From positions 62,001 to 126,000 of the forward strand of contig NZ_JABFTV010000008.1 in NCBI RefSeq assembly GCF_021404405.1: a stretch of 64,000 nucleotides of DNA. The letters run 5' to 3'. The notes under the pieces are model-generated. The model did no database searches, was not told where the DNA came from, and was given only the letters and a program-made list of their open reading frames with translations. Both the position numbers and the translations under genes were made by a program. Source of the stretch: Billgrantia aerodenitrificans (lineage in GTDB: Bacteria; Pseudomonadota; Gammaproteobacteria; Pseudomonadales; Halomonadaceae). Positions 1 through 9,213 of the stretch are shown one piece after another; the stretch's first letter is position 1, and each line of letters begins with the position of its first letter.

Positions 1-420
1 GGCGAAACGTTCGCAGCTTCGCGCCTCGATGAATGCCCCGATGATAAGGATATCGACAAGTCGCTCCGGTTCTTGAGGGCGAACGTGGCTACGTAGCGCT
101 TCGGCATAGCGTGACGCACTCAGATGGCGGTATTCGATGCCGCGCGCCTCCATCAGCTTTACCACCTGCTCGAAGTGCAACAGCTCCTCGCGGGCGAGCT
201 GCGACATCTTGGTCAGCAGCAGGGGTTGGTCGACATAGCGGTAAAGCAGGCTCATCGCCGTGGAAGCGGCCTTCTTCTCGCACTGGGCGTGGTCGATGAG
301 CAGCAGATCGGGGTTCTTCAGCGCCCACTCGACCCACGCATCGGGCGTGGGGCAGGCGAGAAAGGCGAGCAGGCTCGGCGGCAGCTCGACGTCATGGGGC
401 GCTTCGAGAGTCTCGGACAT
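1..420 (-). CDS. miaE: tRNA-(ms[2]io[6]A)-hydroxylase, 3' end outside window
   Basis: MiaE is a di-iron monooxygenase that hydroxylates the isopentenyl group of 2-methylthio-N6-isopentenyladenosine at position 37 of tRNAs reading UNN codons. The reverse strand from the ATG at 420 stays open to base 1, giving the first 140 residues. It has an early glutamate in CEKKAAS (about 48-54) and a helix with REELLHFEQ (about 77-85), the ExxH-type iron-binding pattern of the family. The usual length is about 200 residues, so roughly the last third is missing at the window edge. It starts 3 bases after the stop of the DUF1289 gene on the same strand, so the two are probably co-transcribed. Identification is by family pattern and is fairly secure. 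Confidence 0.85.
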   Translation of the reverse strand, partial: MSETLEAPHDVELPPSLLAFLACPTPDAWVEWALKNPDLLLIDHAQCEKKAASTAMSLLYRYVDQPLLLTKMSQLAREELLHFEQVVKLMEARGIEYRHLSASRYAEALRSHVRPQEPERLVDILIIGAFIEARSCERFA

Positions 421-423
421 GGT

Positions 424-903
424 TCAGGCTCGGTATTCCTGGTCGTGCGAATCATGGGGAAGCGGCGGGTACTTGCTCGAGGCCTGACGCTCGCCAGCGG
501 CCTCGAGCAGATGCTCGCCCAGGCGGGCATACAGCTCCGCCGCACTGAGTTCGGCGACCCCCTCCAGAGGCTTCAGGCCATAGCGCGACAGATCGCGAAT
601 ACGATCGCGCCCGACCCGCAGCAGTTCCACCGCCCGCGACAAGGACGGCTGCTCCGGGCGAAAGCGAATGCGGTAGCGGCGCAGCTGCGCCTCCAGCATG
701 GCCTCGTCGATGACCTGCAGGAAGCGCCCGGCCACTCGCTCGCGCAGAGTATCCAGTTGCGCCATGCGCAGGCTGCGCTGCTCGGCCGTTAGGGCCATCC
801 ATTCGCCGATCTCGCTATCCGTTCGCTGACAGCCTCGACATATCGGGTCGCCCAGCGTCGTCGAGCAGAGCCCCACACAAGGTGAGGCGATACGCGCGCA
901 CAT
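424..903 (-). CDS. DUF1289 domain protein, probable small metal-binding protein
   Basis: The 159-residue product opens with a cysteine-rich segment, SPCVGLC...ICRGCQR (Cys 9, 13, 22 and 25), then EIGEW. This is the hallmark of DUF1289, a predicted Fe-S or zinc-binding family of unknown function. The remaining 115 residues are helical and arginine-rich and have no motif I recognise. The ATG at 903 is preferred over an upstream start at 990 because GGGAGAG lies just before it and the domain begins at once. It is directly upstream of miaE on the same strand, so a link to tRNA modification is possible but is only inferred from position. Confidence 0.8.
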   Translation of the reverse strand: MCARIASPCVGLCSTTLGDPICRGCQRTDSEIGEWMALTAEQRSLRMAQLDTLRERVAGRFLQVIDEAMLEAQLRRYRIRFRPEQPSLSRAVELLRVGRDRIRDLSRYGLKPLEGVAELSAAELYARLGEHLLEAAGERQASSKYPPLPHDSHDQEYRA

Positions 904-1018
904 CACCGCTCTCCCTTCATTTATCGGCCCCATGGTAACGCGCCCCGCCGCGAGTGGCACGTTGTAGTTCGACAACATCGCGGCGACCAAAGTCTAGCGC
1001 CCGGCTCAGCGGGCCAAC

Positions 1019-1047
1019 TTAACATTGTCGACAGTTTCCCGTAGAAT
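1019..1047 (+). promoter_or_regulatory. sigma70-type promoter of acnB
   Basis: TTAACA (1019-1024) and TAGAAT (1042-1047) are separated by 17 bases, each differing from consensus at one position. The predicted start point is about 100 bases before the acnB GTG, leaving an untranslated leader. Confidence 0.65.
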
Positions 1048-1154
1048 CGCGGCACCCAGTGACTACGGTTGTTTCCCCGCCAAGGCAGGCATTGCGTCGA
1101 GGATCATCGACGTATCGGCCTGCCTTGGGCAACACACCAGATGAGGGCCCCAAC

Positions 1155-3758
1155 GTGCTTGAAGCCTATCGCCAACATGTCGAAGAACGCGCCGCCGAGG
1201 GCGTCCCGCCGAAGCCCCTGAATGCCGAACAGGCTGCCGCGCTGGTCGAGCTGCTGAAGAACCCGCCTGCTGGCGAAGAGGAGTTCGTCCTCGACCTGCT
1301 GACCAACCGCATTCCGCCGGGCGTCGACGAGGCTGCCTATGTCAAGGCCGGTTTCCTGACCGCCATCACCAAGGGCGAGGCGCAGTCTCCGCTGGTCGAC
1401 AAGGTTCACGCCGTCAAGCTGCTGGGCACCATGCAGGGTGGCTACAACATCGCCACCCTGGTCGAGCTGCTGGACGACGCCGAGCTGGCCAAGGAAGCCG
1501 GTGAACAGCTCAAGCACACTCTGCTGATGTTCGATGCCTTCCACGACGTGGAAGAGCGCGCCAAGGCCGGCAATGCGGTGGCCAAGGACGTCATGCAGTC
1601 CTGGGCCGAGGCCGAGTGGTTCCTGTCCAAGCCGGCGCTGGCCGAGAAGATCACCCTCACCGTGTTCAAGGTGCCGGGCGAAACCAACACCGACGACCTC
1701 TCCCCCGCGCCGGACGCCTGGTCGCGCCCCGACATCCCGCTGCACGCCAACGCCATGCTCAAGAACGAGCGTGAAGGCATCGTGCCTGAAGTGCCCGGCA
1801 CCACCGGCCCGCTCAAGCAAATCGAAGAGGTGAAGGCCAAGGGCTTCCCGGTCGCCTATGTGGGCGACGTGGTCGGCACCGGCTCCTCGCGCAAGTCCGC
1901 CACCAACTCGGTGCTGTGGTTCTTCGGCGACGACATCCCCAACGTGCCCAACAAGCGCGCCGGCGGTTTCTGCTTCGGCGGCAAGATCGCCCCGATCTTC
2001 TTCAACACCATGGAAGACGCCGGTGCCCTGCCGGTCGAGATGGACGTCTCCAAGCTCGAGATGGGCGACGTCATCGACGTCTACCCCTATGAAGGCAAGG
2101 TGTGCAAGCACGGCACCGACGAAGTGGTTTCGACCTTCGAGCTCAAGACCCAGGTGATCCTCGACGAGGTGCGCGCCGGCGGCCGCATTCCGCTGATCAT
2201 CGGTCGCGGCCTGACCGGCAAGGCGCGCGAGTCGCTGGGCCTGCCCCAGTCGGACGTGTTCCGCCTGCCCGAGCAGCCCAAGGACACCGGCAAGGGCTTC
2301 ACCCTGGCCCAGAAGATGGTCGGCAAGGCCTGCGGCATGGAGGGCGTGCGCCCGGGCATGTACTGCGAGCCGAAGATGACCACCGTGGGCTCCCAGGATA
2401 CCACCGGCCCGATGACCCGCGACGAGCTCAAGGACCTCGCCTGCCTCGGCTTCCAGGCCGACCTGGTCATGCAGTCGTTCTGCCACACCGCGGCCTATCC
2501 GAAGCCGGTCGACGTGGAAACCCACCACACCCTGCCCGACTTCATCATGAACCGCGGCGGCGTTTCGCTGCGTCCGGGCGACGGCATCATCCACAGCTGG
2601 CTCAACCGCATGCTGCTGCCCGACACCGTGGGCACCGGCGGCGACTCCCACACCCGTTTCCCGCTGGGCATCTCGTTCCCGGCCGGCTCGGGCCTCGTGG
2701 CCTTCGCCGCCGCCACCGGCGTGATGCCGCTGGACATGCCGGAATCGGTGCTGGTGCGCTTCAAGGGCAAGCGGCAGCCGGGCGTCACTCTGCGTGACCT
2801 GGTCCACGCCATCCCCTACTACGCCATCAAGCAGGGTCTGCTGACCGTGGCCAAGGCGGGCAAGAAGAACGCCTTCTCCGGCCGCGTGCTGGAGATCGAA
2901 GGCCTCGAGGACCTTACCGTCGAGCAGGCCTTCGAGCTCTCCGACGCCTCCGCCGAGCGCAGCGCCGCAGGCTGTACCATCACCCTGGGTGAAGCGAGCG
3001 TCACCGAGTACCTGAAGTCCAACATCACCCTGCTCAAGTGGATGATCGCCAACGGCTATGGCGACAAGCGCACCATCGAGCGCCGCATCCTGGCCATGGA
3101 AGAGTGGCTGGCCAACCCGAGCCTGATGCGCGCCGACAAGGACGCCGAGTACGCCGAGGTCATCGAGATCGACCTGGCCGAGCTCAAGGAGCCGGTACTC
3201 TGCGCGCCGAACGATCCGGACGATGCCCGTCTGCTCTCCGAAGTGGCCGGCGAGAAGATCGACGAGGTCTTCATCGGCTCGTGCATGACCAACATCGGCC
3301 ACTTCCGCGCCGCGGGCAAACTGCTCGAGAAGCAGCCGGCCGGCAGCCTGAAGACCCGTCTGTGGCTGGCACCACCGACCAAGATGGATCAGCACCAGCT
3401 CACCGAAGAGGGCTACTACGGCATCTACGGCCGTGCCGGTGCGCGCATGGAAATGCCGGGCTGCTCGCTGTGCATGGGCAACCAGGCACGTGTCGCCGCC
3501 AAGAGCACCGTGGTCTCGACCTCTACCCGCAACTTCCCCAACCGTCTGGGCGACGGCGCCAACGTCTACCTGGCATCGGCAGAACTGGCGGCGGTGGCCG
3601 CGGTGGAAGGTCGCCTGCCGAGCGTCGAAGAGTACCAGCGTTACATGGGTGAATTCGACGCCATGGCCGGCGAGATCTATCGTTACATGAACTTCCATGA
3701 GATCGAGGAGTATCAGAACGCCGCTTCCAACGTGATTCCGGTCGCCCAGGAAGCCTGA
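1155..3758 (+). CDS. acnB: aconitate hydratase B
   Basis: This TCA-cycle enzyme isomerises citrate and isocitrate through cis-aconitate using a [4Fe-4S] cluster, and in many proteobacteria it also acts on 2-methylaconitate. The 867-residue product matches the AcnB architecture: an N-terminal HEAT-like domain ([15 protein letters not shown] onward), the swivel domain ([16 protein letters not shown]), then the catalytic core. The cluster cysteines fall at 710 (GSCMTN), 770 and 773 (CSLCMG). The true start is taken as GTG 1155, because homology begins with VLEAYRQ and GAGGG precedes it. Codons upstream to 1059 are open but have no family similarity. It is monocistronic, with its own promoter and a strong terminator. 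AcnB homologues can bind RNA when the cluster is lost. Confidence 0.97.
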   Translation: MLEAYRQHVEERAAEGVPPKPLNAEQAAALVELLKNPPAGEEEFVLDLLTNRIPPGVDEAAYVKAGFLTAITKGEAQSPLVDKVHAVKLLGTMQGGYNIATLVELLDDAELAKEAGEQLKHTLLMFDAFHDVEERAKAGNAVAKDVMQSWAEAEWFLSKPALAEKITLTVFKVPGETNTDDLSPAPDAWSRPDIPLHANAMLKNEREGIVPEVPGTTGPLKQIEEVKAKGFPVAYVGDVVGTGSSRKSATNSVLWFFGDDIPNVPNKRAGGFCFGGKIAPIFFNTMEDAGALPVEMDVSKLEMGDVIDVYPYEGKVCKHGTDEVVSTFELKTQVILDEVRAGGRIPLIIGRGLTGKARESLGLPQSDVFRLPEQPKDTGKGFTLAQKMVGKACGMEGVRPGMYCEPKMTTVGSQDTTGPMTRDELKDLACLGFQADLVMQSFCHTAAYPKPVDVETHHTLPDFIMNRGGVSLRPGDGIIHSWLNRMLLPDTVGTGGDSHTRFPLGISFPAGSGLVAFAAATGVMPLDMPESVLVRFKGKRQPGVTLRDLVHAIPYYAIKQGLLTVAKAGKKNAFSGRVLEIEGLEDLTVEQAFELSDASAERSAAGCTITLGEASVTEYLKSNITLLKWMIANGYGDKRTIERRILAMEEWLANPSLMRADKDAEYAEVIEIDLAELKEPVLCAPNDPDDARLLSEVAGEKIDEVFIGSCMTNIGHFRAAGKLLEKQPAGSLKTRLWLAPPTKMDQHQLTEEGYYGIYGRAGARMEMPGCSLCMGNQARVAAKSTVVSTSTRNFPNRLGDGANVYLASAELAAVAAVEGRLPSVEEYQRYMGEFDAMAGEIYRYMNFHEIEEYQNAASNVIPVAQEA

Positions 3759-3768
3759 TACCATCCGG

Positions 3769-3835
3769 TTCTGATAGAATCAGGTTCGACTCCGATGCTC
3801 GCAACATCGATGGCATCAGAAAGCTGATGCCGGAG
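3769..3835 (+). other. structured 3' UTR of acnB
   Basis: Between the acnB stop and its terminator lie a small hairpin (CTGAT/ATCAG, 3770-3780) and a strong one (GGCATCAG-AAAG-CTGATGCC, 3812-3831) that can be extended by CTCCG/CGGAG. Followed by the terminator at 3847, this gives a compact structured RNA tail of about 110 nt. It could be only a stabilising 3' end or a 3' UTR-derived small RNA. Confidence 0.35.
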
Positions 3836-3846
3836 CCGATGAACGA

Positions 3847-3873
3847 AGCGCCCTCTCACGAGGGCGCTTTTTT
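3847..3873 (+). terminator. intrinsic terminator of acnB
   Basis: A 9-bp perfect stem AGCGCCCTC/GAGGGCGCT with loop TCAC is followed by a run of T residues. Together with the structured tail and the promoter at 3925, it accounts for the 304-bp gap between acnB and the next gene. Confidence 0.9.
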
Positions 3874-3924
3874 ATTGCCGTCTTTCTGGGCTGCGCCTCG
3901 CTACGTTTCTTTACCCTCGCTGCC

Positions 3925-3953
3925 TTGAGCGATGCCATGGGCGTGTCTAACTT
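3925..3953 (+). promoter_or_regulatory. possible promoter of the outer-membrane barrel gene
   Basis: TTGAGC (3925-3930) and TAACTT (3948-3953) are 17 bases apart, about 110 bases upstream of the ATG at 4063. The -10 match is weak, so this is tentative. Confidence 0.35.
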
Positions 3954-4062
3954 TAATAGGTCTGTGTGCAGATCTGTCGGCCAGGAAGCCGGCTCGCACA
4001 TGAAGACGAGGGATAGAAAGAATGAGGGATGGAAACCACAAGGGACATTCAAGGAGTAGAAC

Positions 4063-4674
4063 ATGTCGAATAGAACACTCCTCTGCATAACATTAACGAC
4101 TGCAACGCTGATCGTCGCCAACGGGGCTCAGGCACAGGCTCACTACGAGCCGCACCAGCAGTATGCCTACCTGGGGCTGGGCACCGGTTTCAGCTCGCTG
4201 GAAAACGATCGCGACGAAGTCGACAACTTCATCGAAAGCGGGGGCCGCAACTTCAGCATCGACGACGATGACAACGTGTGGAAAGTCTTCGCCGGCTACC
4301 AATTCAACCGCTACCTGGCGGTCGAGGCCTTCTACGCCGACCTGGGGCGCGTGCGCTTGCGCGGTACCGACGGCGCAAGCACCGACCTGGAATCCACCGC
4401 CTATGGCGCCAGCGTGGTGGGCCAGCTCCCCATCACCGACTGGTTCACCCCCTTCGCCAAGATCGGTGCGGCCAGTTGGGAAACCGAGGTGCGAGGCAAC
4501 CTGGGCGATACCGAGCTGAACCTGCAGGACAACGACGGCTTCGACCCGGTCTACGGACTTGGCGCCCAGTTCAACTTCAACCCCATTCTTATCCGCGCCG
4601 AGTACGAGCGCTACGACCTCGACAGCGACTACACCATCGACACCTTCACCGCTTCGGTGGGGTGGCGCTTCTAG
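4063..4674 (+). CDS. outer-membrane beta-barrel protein (OmpA-like or porin-like)
   Basis: The 203-residue product starts with a classical signal peptide, with hydrophobic LLCITLTTATLIVA and probable cleavage after NGAQA. The rest alternates polar and aromatic residues in strand-like segments (YAYLGLGTGF, VFAGYQFNRYLAVEAFYADLG, GLGAQFNFN) and ends in phenylalanine (VGWRF), the C-terminal signature recognised by the Bam complex. The pattern fits an eight-stranded barrel of the OmpA-like or OMP_b-brl type. There is no periplasmic OmpA domain, so it is not a peptidoglycan anchor. AAGGAG lies 7 bases before the ATG. It appears monocistronic. Acidic surface segments such as SIDDDDN fit a halophile. 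The specific function is unknown. Confidence 0.8.
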   Translation: MSNRTLLCITLTTATLIVANGAQAQAHYEPHQQYAYLGLGTGFSSLENDRDEVDNFIESGGRNFSIDDDDNVWKVFAGYQFNRYLAVEAFYADLGRVRLRGTDGASTDLESTAYGASVVGQLPITDWFTPFAKIGAASWETEVRGNLGDTELNLQDNDGFDPVYGLGAQFNFNPILIRAEYERYDLDSDYTIDTFTASVGWRF

Positions 4675-4686
4675 GGTTCTGGGCTT

Positions 4687-4710
4687 CGACGCCGGGTTCG
4701 CCCGGCGTCG
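4687..4710 (+). terminator. hairpin after the outer-membrane protein gene
   Basis: A 10-bp perfect stem CGACGCCGGG/CCCGGCGTCG with a stable TTCG tetraloop sits 13 bases after the stop codon. Only a short mixed T-rich stretch follows, so termination may be partial. Confidence 0.5.
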
Positions 4711-4795
4711 GTCGTCTTGCGACGAATCGATGAAGGCCGGGCAACAGGCGTTATGGCATCATCCCGTGACACATCACTTAGGCAAGGAGCCCTCG

Positions 4796-5284
4796 ATGAC
4801 CGCCATCATCACGCCCGATATCTGCGATGCCCATCCGGAAGTTCAGGTACTCGACCCCATCTTCGTCAGCTACGGTGGCCGCGAGGCATTCTGCGGTCCG
4901 ATTCGTACGGTCAAATGCTTCGAAGACAACACGCTGATCAAGCAGGCGGTGAGCGAGCCCGGCGAAGGTGCCGTGCTGGTAGTCGATGCCGGCGGCTCGC
5001 ACCGCTGCGCCATGCTGGGCGACATGCTGGCCGAACTGGCCGTGGACAACGGCTGGTCCGGTGTCGTGATGTACGGCTGCGTGCGCGATGTCGATGTGCT
5101 GGCCGAGACGGACCTGGGCGTGCATGCGCTGGGCGCCCATCCGCGCAGGAGCGAGAAACGCGGCGAGGGCAGCCGCGACATTACGGTCACCTTTGCCGGC
5201 GTCACCCTGCGCCCCGGACAGTGGCTGTACGCCGACAACAACGGCATCGTAGTCGCCGAGGAGCGGCTGCCACTGGAGAGCTGA
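4796..5284 (+). CDS. rraA: RraA-family protein (ribonuclease E activity regulator type)
   Basis: The 162-residue product matches the RraA family (E. coli RraA has 161 residues), with the core DAGGSHRCAMLGDMLAELA and the glycine-rich MYGCVRDVD. In E. coli RraA binds RNase E and inhibits it. Related proteins have HMG/CHA aldolase activity, so an enzymatic role cannot be excluded. The arginine of YGCVRD and the aspartate two residues on (D117-like) are also conserved in the aldolase branch. The ATG at 4796 is chosen because AAGGAG lies 7 bases upstream. Longer upstream reading has no family similarity and overlaps the preceding gene. Confidence 0.85.
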   Translation: MTAIITPDICDAHPEVQVLDPIFVSYGGREAFCGPIRTVKCFEDNTLIKQAVSEPGEGAVLVVDAGGSHRCAMLGDMLAELAVDNGWSGVVMYGCVRDVDVLAETDLGVHALGAHPRRSEKRGEGSRDITVTFAGVTLRPGQWLYADNNGIVVAEERLPLES

Positions 5285-5372
5285 GCCTCACGTCGTGGCA
5301 CACGGGCTTGCCCTGCCGGCAGTCTCGATGCCACGCTATAGGCATGAGTATTGAGCGGGAGCAGGAGAGCGG

Positions 5373-7244
5373 ATGAAGTCACTCGGCGTGGATGTGCTGC
5401 GCAGCCTGCGAGAGCACCTGCGACCGCTGGTGGCGTATCATCTCTTCTTCACCCTGCTGGCCTCCAGCTTGCTGCTGCCCACGGTGGCATGGACACTGAC
5501 GAGCCTGCTCGGCCGCTTCGACCGACCGGTGATCACCAACGCCGGGCTGCTGGACCTGTTGCTCAGCCCGGCCGGCATGCTGTGGCTGCTGGCCGCCATC
5601 GGCCTGACCTTCCTGATCCTCTACCTGCAGCAGGCCGGCATGATCCTGGTGGCGGTAAAGCGCCGCGACAATCACTTCCGGCTCGCTTTCATCGCGCTAT
5701 GGCAGACGCTACGCCGCCTGCCCACCCTCGCCGGTCTGGTGGTGCTTCAGGTGGGGGCTCACCTGCTGCTTATCCTGCCCGTGGTTCTGCTACTGGGCTG
5801 GCTCTACGACGCCATCATAGGGGGGCTCGACCCCTATTACGTGCTGCGCATGCGGCCACCGGCATTCTGGTACTACCTCGGCCTGGCAGTGCCACTGGCC
5901 CTCGTCTGGGCCGTGATTGCGGCATCCGTTTACGTACGCTGGATACTGGCCCTGCCAGCGGCCATGCTGGAAAACCTGACACCGCTGGCGGCACTCAGAC
6001 GCAGCCGTGATCTGACCCGCGGCCACAGAGCCCAGGTCGCACTGGTGGTCATTTCGGTGCTGCTGGTCATCGTGGCCCTGCCCCTGCTTGCCACCGGCCT
6101 GTTCGACCGGGTCTTCACCCCGATGCTGTGGTGGTTGCCCGAGCGCAACGCGGTGCTCATCCCCGCCATGCTGACCTACGTCACCGGCTACGTGCTGGTG
6201 ACGCTGGCCATTACCTTCCTGGGTATCGCCGCCAATGCGCTGCTGTCGGCCTGCCTCTATCTGCGTCTCGCGCATCGCGAGCCGCGCCCCGCCCCGCCGC
6301 CGCCCGATGCCCATCCCGGCCGCCTGGCCTGGGGCGTGGAAGCGGGCGTGCTGGTGTTCGCCCTGTTTCAAGCCTGGTGGATCGTCAACAGCTTCGAGCT
6401 ACGTGACGACGTCACCGTCATCGCCCATCGCGGCAGCTCCATGGCGGCTCCGGAAAACACCCTCGCCGCCATCGAACGTGCCGTAGAGGACCGCTCCCAC
6501 TACGTGGAGATCGACGTGAGGCTCAGCGCCGACGGCGAGGTGGTGCTCTACCACGATCGCAGCCTGCAGCGCCTCACCGGCGACCCGCGCAACGTACGTG
6601 ATCTCACCCTCGAAGAGCTTCGCCAGTTCGATGTCGGCAGCTGGTTCGGCGACGCCTTCGTCGGCGAGCGCATCCCCACCCTGGACGAGGCTTTCGCCGC
6701 GGTACGCGGTCGCAGCGCCCTGATGATCGACATGAAGCCCGACCCGGGAACGGAAGAAGCGCTGGTAGAGGCCGTCATCGCCTCGCTGCACCGGGAGAAC
6801 GAAGCCCGGCGTGAGTGCCTGGCTCAAGCGAGCGCGGCCGAAGCCGCCCGCTGCGGCACTCCGGAGGCCGCAGAGGAGACACGCCTGGCGGTAATGTCGA
6901 GCGGCGTGCTGGAAATGGTCAAGGAGCGGGAGCCGGAGCTGCGCGTGACGCTGCTGGCTCAGTTGGTGATGCCGGGAACGCTGGACCGGCGCAGCTTCGA
7001 TGCCTTGGGCCTGCGCCACAACAGGATCACACCCAACGAGATTCGTCTGGCCCGAGAACTCGGCTACGAAGTGCATGCCTGGACGGTCAACGACCGGGCC
7101 AGGATGTCGCAGATGATCGACCTCGGCGTCGATGCCATCATCACCGACTACCCGGATCGACTCGTGGAGCTCATGGACGACCGTCGCGAGCTCGGCGACG
7201 GTGCGATCCTGCTGGTGAAGCTGCGCAACTGGCTGCGACGCTGA
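5373..7244 (+). CDS. membrane-anchored glycerophosphodiester phosphodiesterase
   Basis: The enzyme hydrolyses glycerophosphodiesters, from phospholipid turnover, to sn-glycerol 3-phosphate and an alcohol. Of 623 residues, the first 330 form a membrane domain with about seven to eight hydrophobic segments (the GDPD-associated membrane domain). The catalytic GDPD TIM barrel follows from about residue 346, with HRGSSMAAPENTL (His 352), the metal-binding VEIDVRLSADG and LYHD, and the late VHAWTVND and TDYPD motifs. AGGAGAG precedes the ATG. Predicted topology puts the catalytic domain on one membrane face, but which face was not resolved by eye. Its product could feed the glp genes at 59.4-63.5 kb, though no shared regulation is visible. 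Confidence 0.9.
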   Translation: MKSLGVDVLRSLREHLRPLVAYHLFFTLLASSLLLPTVAWTLTSLLGRFDRPVITNAGLLDLLLSPAGMLWLLAAIGLTFLILYLQQAGMILVAVKRRDNHFRLAFIALWQTLRRLPTLAGLVVLQVGAHLLLILPVVLLLGWLYDAIIGGLDPYYVLRMRPPAFWYYLGLAVPLALVWAVIAASVYVRWILALPAAMLENLTPLAALRRSRDLTRGHRAQVALVVISVLLVIVALPLLATGLFDRVFTPMLWWLPERNAVLIPAMLTYVTGYVLVTLAITFLGIAANALLSACLYLRLAHREPRPAPPPPDAHPGRLAWGVEAGVLVFALFQAWWIVNSFELRDDVTVIAHRGSSMAAPENTLAAIERAVEDRSHYVEIDVRLSADGEVVLYHDRSLQRLTGDPRNVRDLTLEELRQFDVGSWFGDAFVGERIPTLDEAFAAVRGRSALMIDMKPDPGTEEALVEAVIASLHRENEARRECLAQASAAEAARCGTPEAAEETRLAVMSSGVLEMVKEREPELRVTLLAQLVMPGTLDRRSFDALGLRHNRITPNEIRLARELGYEVHAWTVNDRARMSQMIDLGVDAIITDYPDRLVELMDDRRELGDGAILLVKLRNWLRR

Positions 7245-7279
7245 GGGAAGGCGCCACGCGGACGCCCTCCCAACCGCTC

Positions 7280-9106
7280 TCAGTCGCCCAGCACCACGCC
7301 TTCACGGCGCGGGTCGGCCCCGCCGAAGTAGCCGTCCTCGGTACGCTGAATGGCCTGCAGGCCGCTGACCAGCTCGCGCTCGCTGGCCTCATGGCCAAGT
7401 TCGTTGAGCGCTTCGAGTACCTCACCCGGGAAGCGCCCTTCTTCGAGGTAGGCCGGCCCGCCCAGGGTGATGGCGTGAGGCAGGTTGAGCGCTTCCTGGG
7501 CATCGAGCCCCCACTCGAGCATGGCCACCAATGCCTTGGCGGTGTAGTGAATGATCGCAGCACCGCCGGGCGAGCCCAGGCTCGCCACCAGCTCGTCGGT
7601 TTCACGGTCGAACACCAGCGTGGGGCTCATGCTGGAGCGCGGCCGCTTGCCCGGCTCCACCCGGTTGGCGATGGGGGTGCCATCGGCCCCCAGCGGACGA
7701 AACGAGAAGTCGGTCAGTTCATTGTTGAGCAGGTAGCCACCCGCCAGGCCGGTACCACCGTCCGCCAGAATGCGCGAGCCGAAGGCGGCCTCGATGGTGG
7801 TGGTCATGGCCAGGGCGTTGCCCTCTTCATCGACGATGCTGATGTGGCTGGTGCCGTACTCCGGCTGAGGGAGCTGCATGGACCAGGCCATTTCCACCTC
7901 GCCCGGGTTGCCGGCTTCGGCGCCGTCGGGGCCTACGCTGCGCTCACCGATCAGTTCGGCGCGCTTGGCCAGGTACTCGGAGTCGAGCATGCTGTTCCAG
8001 TCGCCGCCGGGGGCGTTGACGAAATCCGGATCGCCAATGAACTTGCCGCGATCGGCAAAGGCCAGCCGCGAGGCCTCGAGGAAGCGATGCAGCCACTCCG
8101 TGCTGGGACGATCCTCCTCCATCGGCTCCTCGATGTCAGGCAGCTGCTTCATGACGCCCAGGATCTGCATGATGGTCAGGTGGCCGGAGGAAGGCGGCGG
8201 AAAGCCGCACACCCGGTAGGCCTGCCAATCGGTACACAGCGGCTCGCGCTCCTTGGCCACGTAGGTCGCCATATCCTCCAGGCTGATCGCCCCGGGGCGG
8301 CCAGGATGCCCCTGAACCCGGGAAACGAGGTCTTCGGCAATCGGGCCGGTATGCAGCGCCTTGCTACCCTCTTCGGCTATCTTGCGCAGGATCTCCGCCA
8401 AGGCGGGGTTCTGCAGGCGATGCCCCTGAGGCAAGGGCTCGCCCTCTTCCGTATAGTAGAAGGCGGCGCCGAGAGGATCGTCGCGCAGCCGCTCCTCCGC
8501 GGCCAGGCTGGTATGCAGCCGGGGGCTGACCTCGAAACCCTCCTCTGCCAGGGTGATGGCCGGGCCGAACAGCTCCGCCCAGGGCAGCTTGCCATGGCGT
8601 TCATGCGCCTTCTCCAGCATGCGCACGGTGCCCGGCACGCCGACCGAGAGCCCACTGGCTGCCGCCTCCATGAACTCGAGCGGCTCGCCTTCGCCATTCA
8701 GGAACAGCGACTCGCTGGCCGCCCGCGGGGCTGTCTCGCGACCGTCGTAGGCCTTTACCTCGCTACCATCGTAGTGCATCAGGAAGGCTCCGCCGCCGAT
8801 GCCGCTCGACTGTGGCTCGACCAGGGTCAGTACCATCTGCACGGCGATGGCGGCATCCACTGCCGAGCCACCCGCCCTGAGGACCTGATAGCCGGCGTCG
8901 GTGGCCAGAGGGTTGGCTGCCGCCACGGCAAAACGCTCGGTGGCCCAGCCGGGCTTCTCGCTGTAGCCGGACGCCGACTCCGGCGCGATGGCGGGTGCCT
9001 CGTACTGAAACGCCGTCTCGGCGGATGCCAGCAACGGCAGGCCCAGCGCGCACGATGAAACGACGCAGGCCAACCAGCGTCGGGGGAAGACAGAGCGCAT
9101 ATCCAT
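7280..9106 (-). CDS. ggt: gamma-glutamyltransferase precursor
   Basis: This periplasmic enzyme cleaves the gamma-glutamyl bond of glutathione and transfers or hydrolyses it. The 608-residue precursor has a signal peptide (WLACVVSSCALGLPLLASA), the large-subunit entry motif AAANPLATDAGYQVLRAGGSAVDA, and the autoprocessing site with nucleophile Thr 419 in YGTSHISIVD, which becomes the N-terminus of the small subunit. Late motifs GKRPRSSMSPT and SLGSPGGAAII are typical. The start at 9106 (MDMRS) is preferred over upstream codons because it gives a proper signal peptide and follows AGGGG. Upstream lies the ppsA terminator, so ggt needs its own promoter in the 9107-9160 region. Confidence 0.95.
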   Translation of the reverse strand: MDMRSVFPRRWLACVVSSCALGLPLLASAETAFQYEAPAIAPESASGYSEKPGWATERFAVAAANPLATDAGYQVLRAGGSAVDAAIAVQMVLTLVEPQSSGIGGGAFLMHYDGSEVKAYDGRETAPRAASESLFLNGEGEPLEFMEAAASGLSVGVPGTVRMLEKAHERHGKLPWAELFGPAITLAEEGFEVSPRLHTSLAAEERLRDDPLGAAFYYTEEGEPLPQGHRLQNPALAEILRKIAEEGSKALHTGPIAEDLVSRVQGHPGRPGAISLEDMATYVAKEREPLCTDWQAYRVCGFPPPSSGHLTIMQILGVMKQLPDIEEPMEEDRPSTEWLHRFLEASRLAFADRGKFIGDPDFVNAPGGDWNSMLDSEYLAKRAELIGERSVGPDGAEAGNPGEVEMAWSMQLPQPEYGTSHISIVDEEGNALAMTTTIEAAFGSRILADGGTGLAGGYLLNNELTDFSFRPLGADGTPIANRVEPGKRPRSSMSPTLVFDRETDELVASLGSPGGAAIIHYTAKALVAMLEWGLDAQEALNLPHAITLGGPAYLEEGRFPGEVLEALNELGHEASERELVSGLQAIQRTEDGYFGGADPRREGVVLGD

Positions 9107-9154
9107 GAAAAATAGCCCCTCGGTAACTCCATGTAAGAGGTGTAAGCATAGGCG

Positions 9155-9188
9155 AAAAAAGACCCGATTGAGAGAGCTCAATCGGGTC
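9155..9188 (-). terminator. intrinsic terminator of ppsA
   Basis: On the reverse strand an 11-bp perfect stem GACCCGATTGA/TCAATCGGGTC is followed by six T residues (9155-9160 on the plus strand read AAAAAA). It lies 25 bases after the ppsA stop codon. Confidence 0.92.
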
Positions 9189-9213
9189 AGTTTGTAACCT
9201 AAGTACGCTTTGC

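Noticed and set aside
1104..3764. 886-codon open frame on the reverse strand opposite acnB
   Set aside because: It mirrors the codon structure of acnB in high-GC DNA, has low-complexity His/Gly/Ala/Leu composition and no family features.
6815..9058. 747-codon open frame on the plus strand across the GDPD end and ggt
   Set aside because: It runs antisense to ggt and out of frame in GDPD, both clearly real genes, and shows no recognisable domain.
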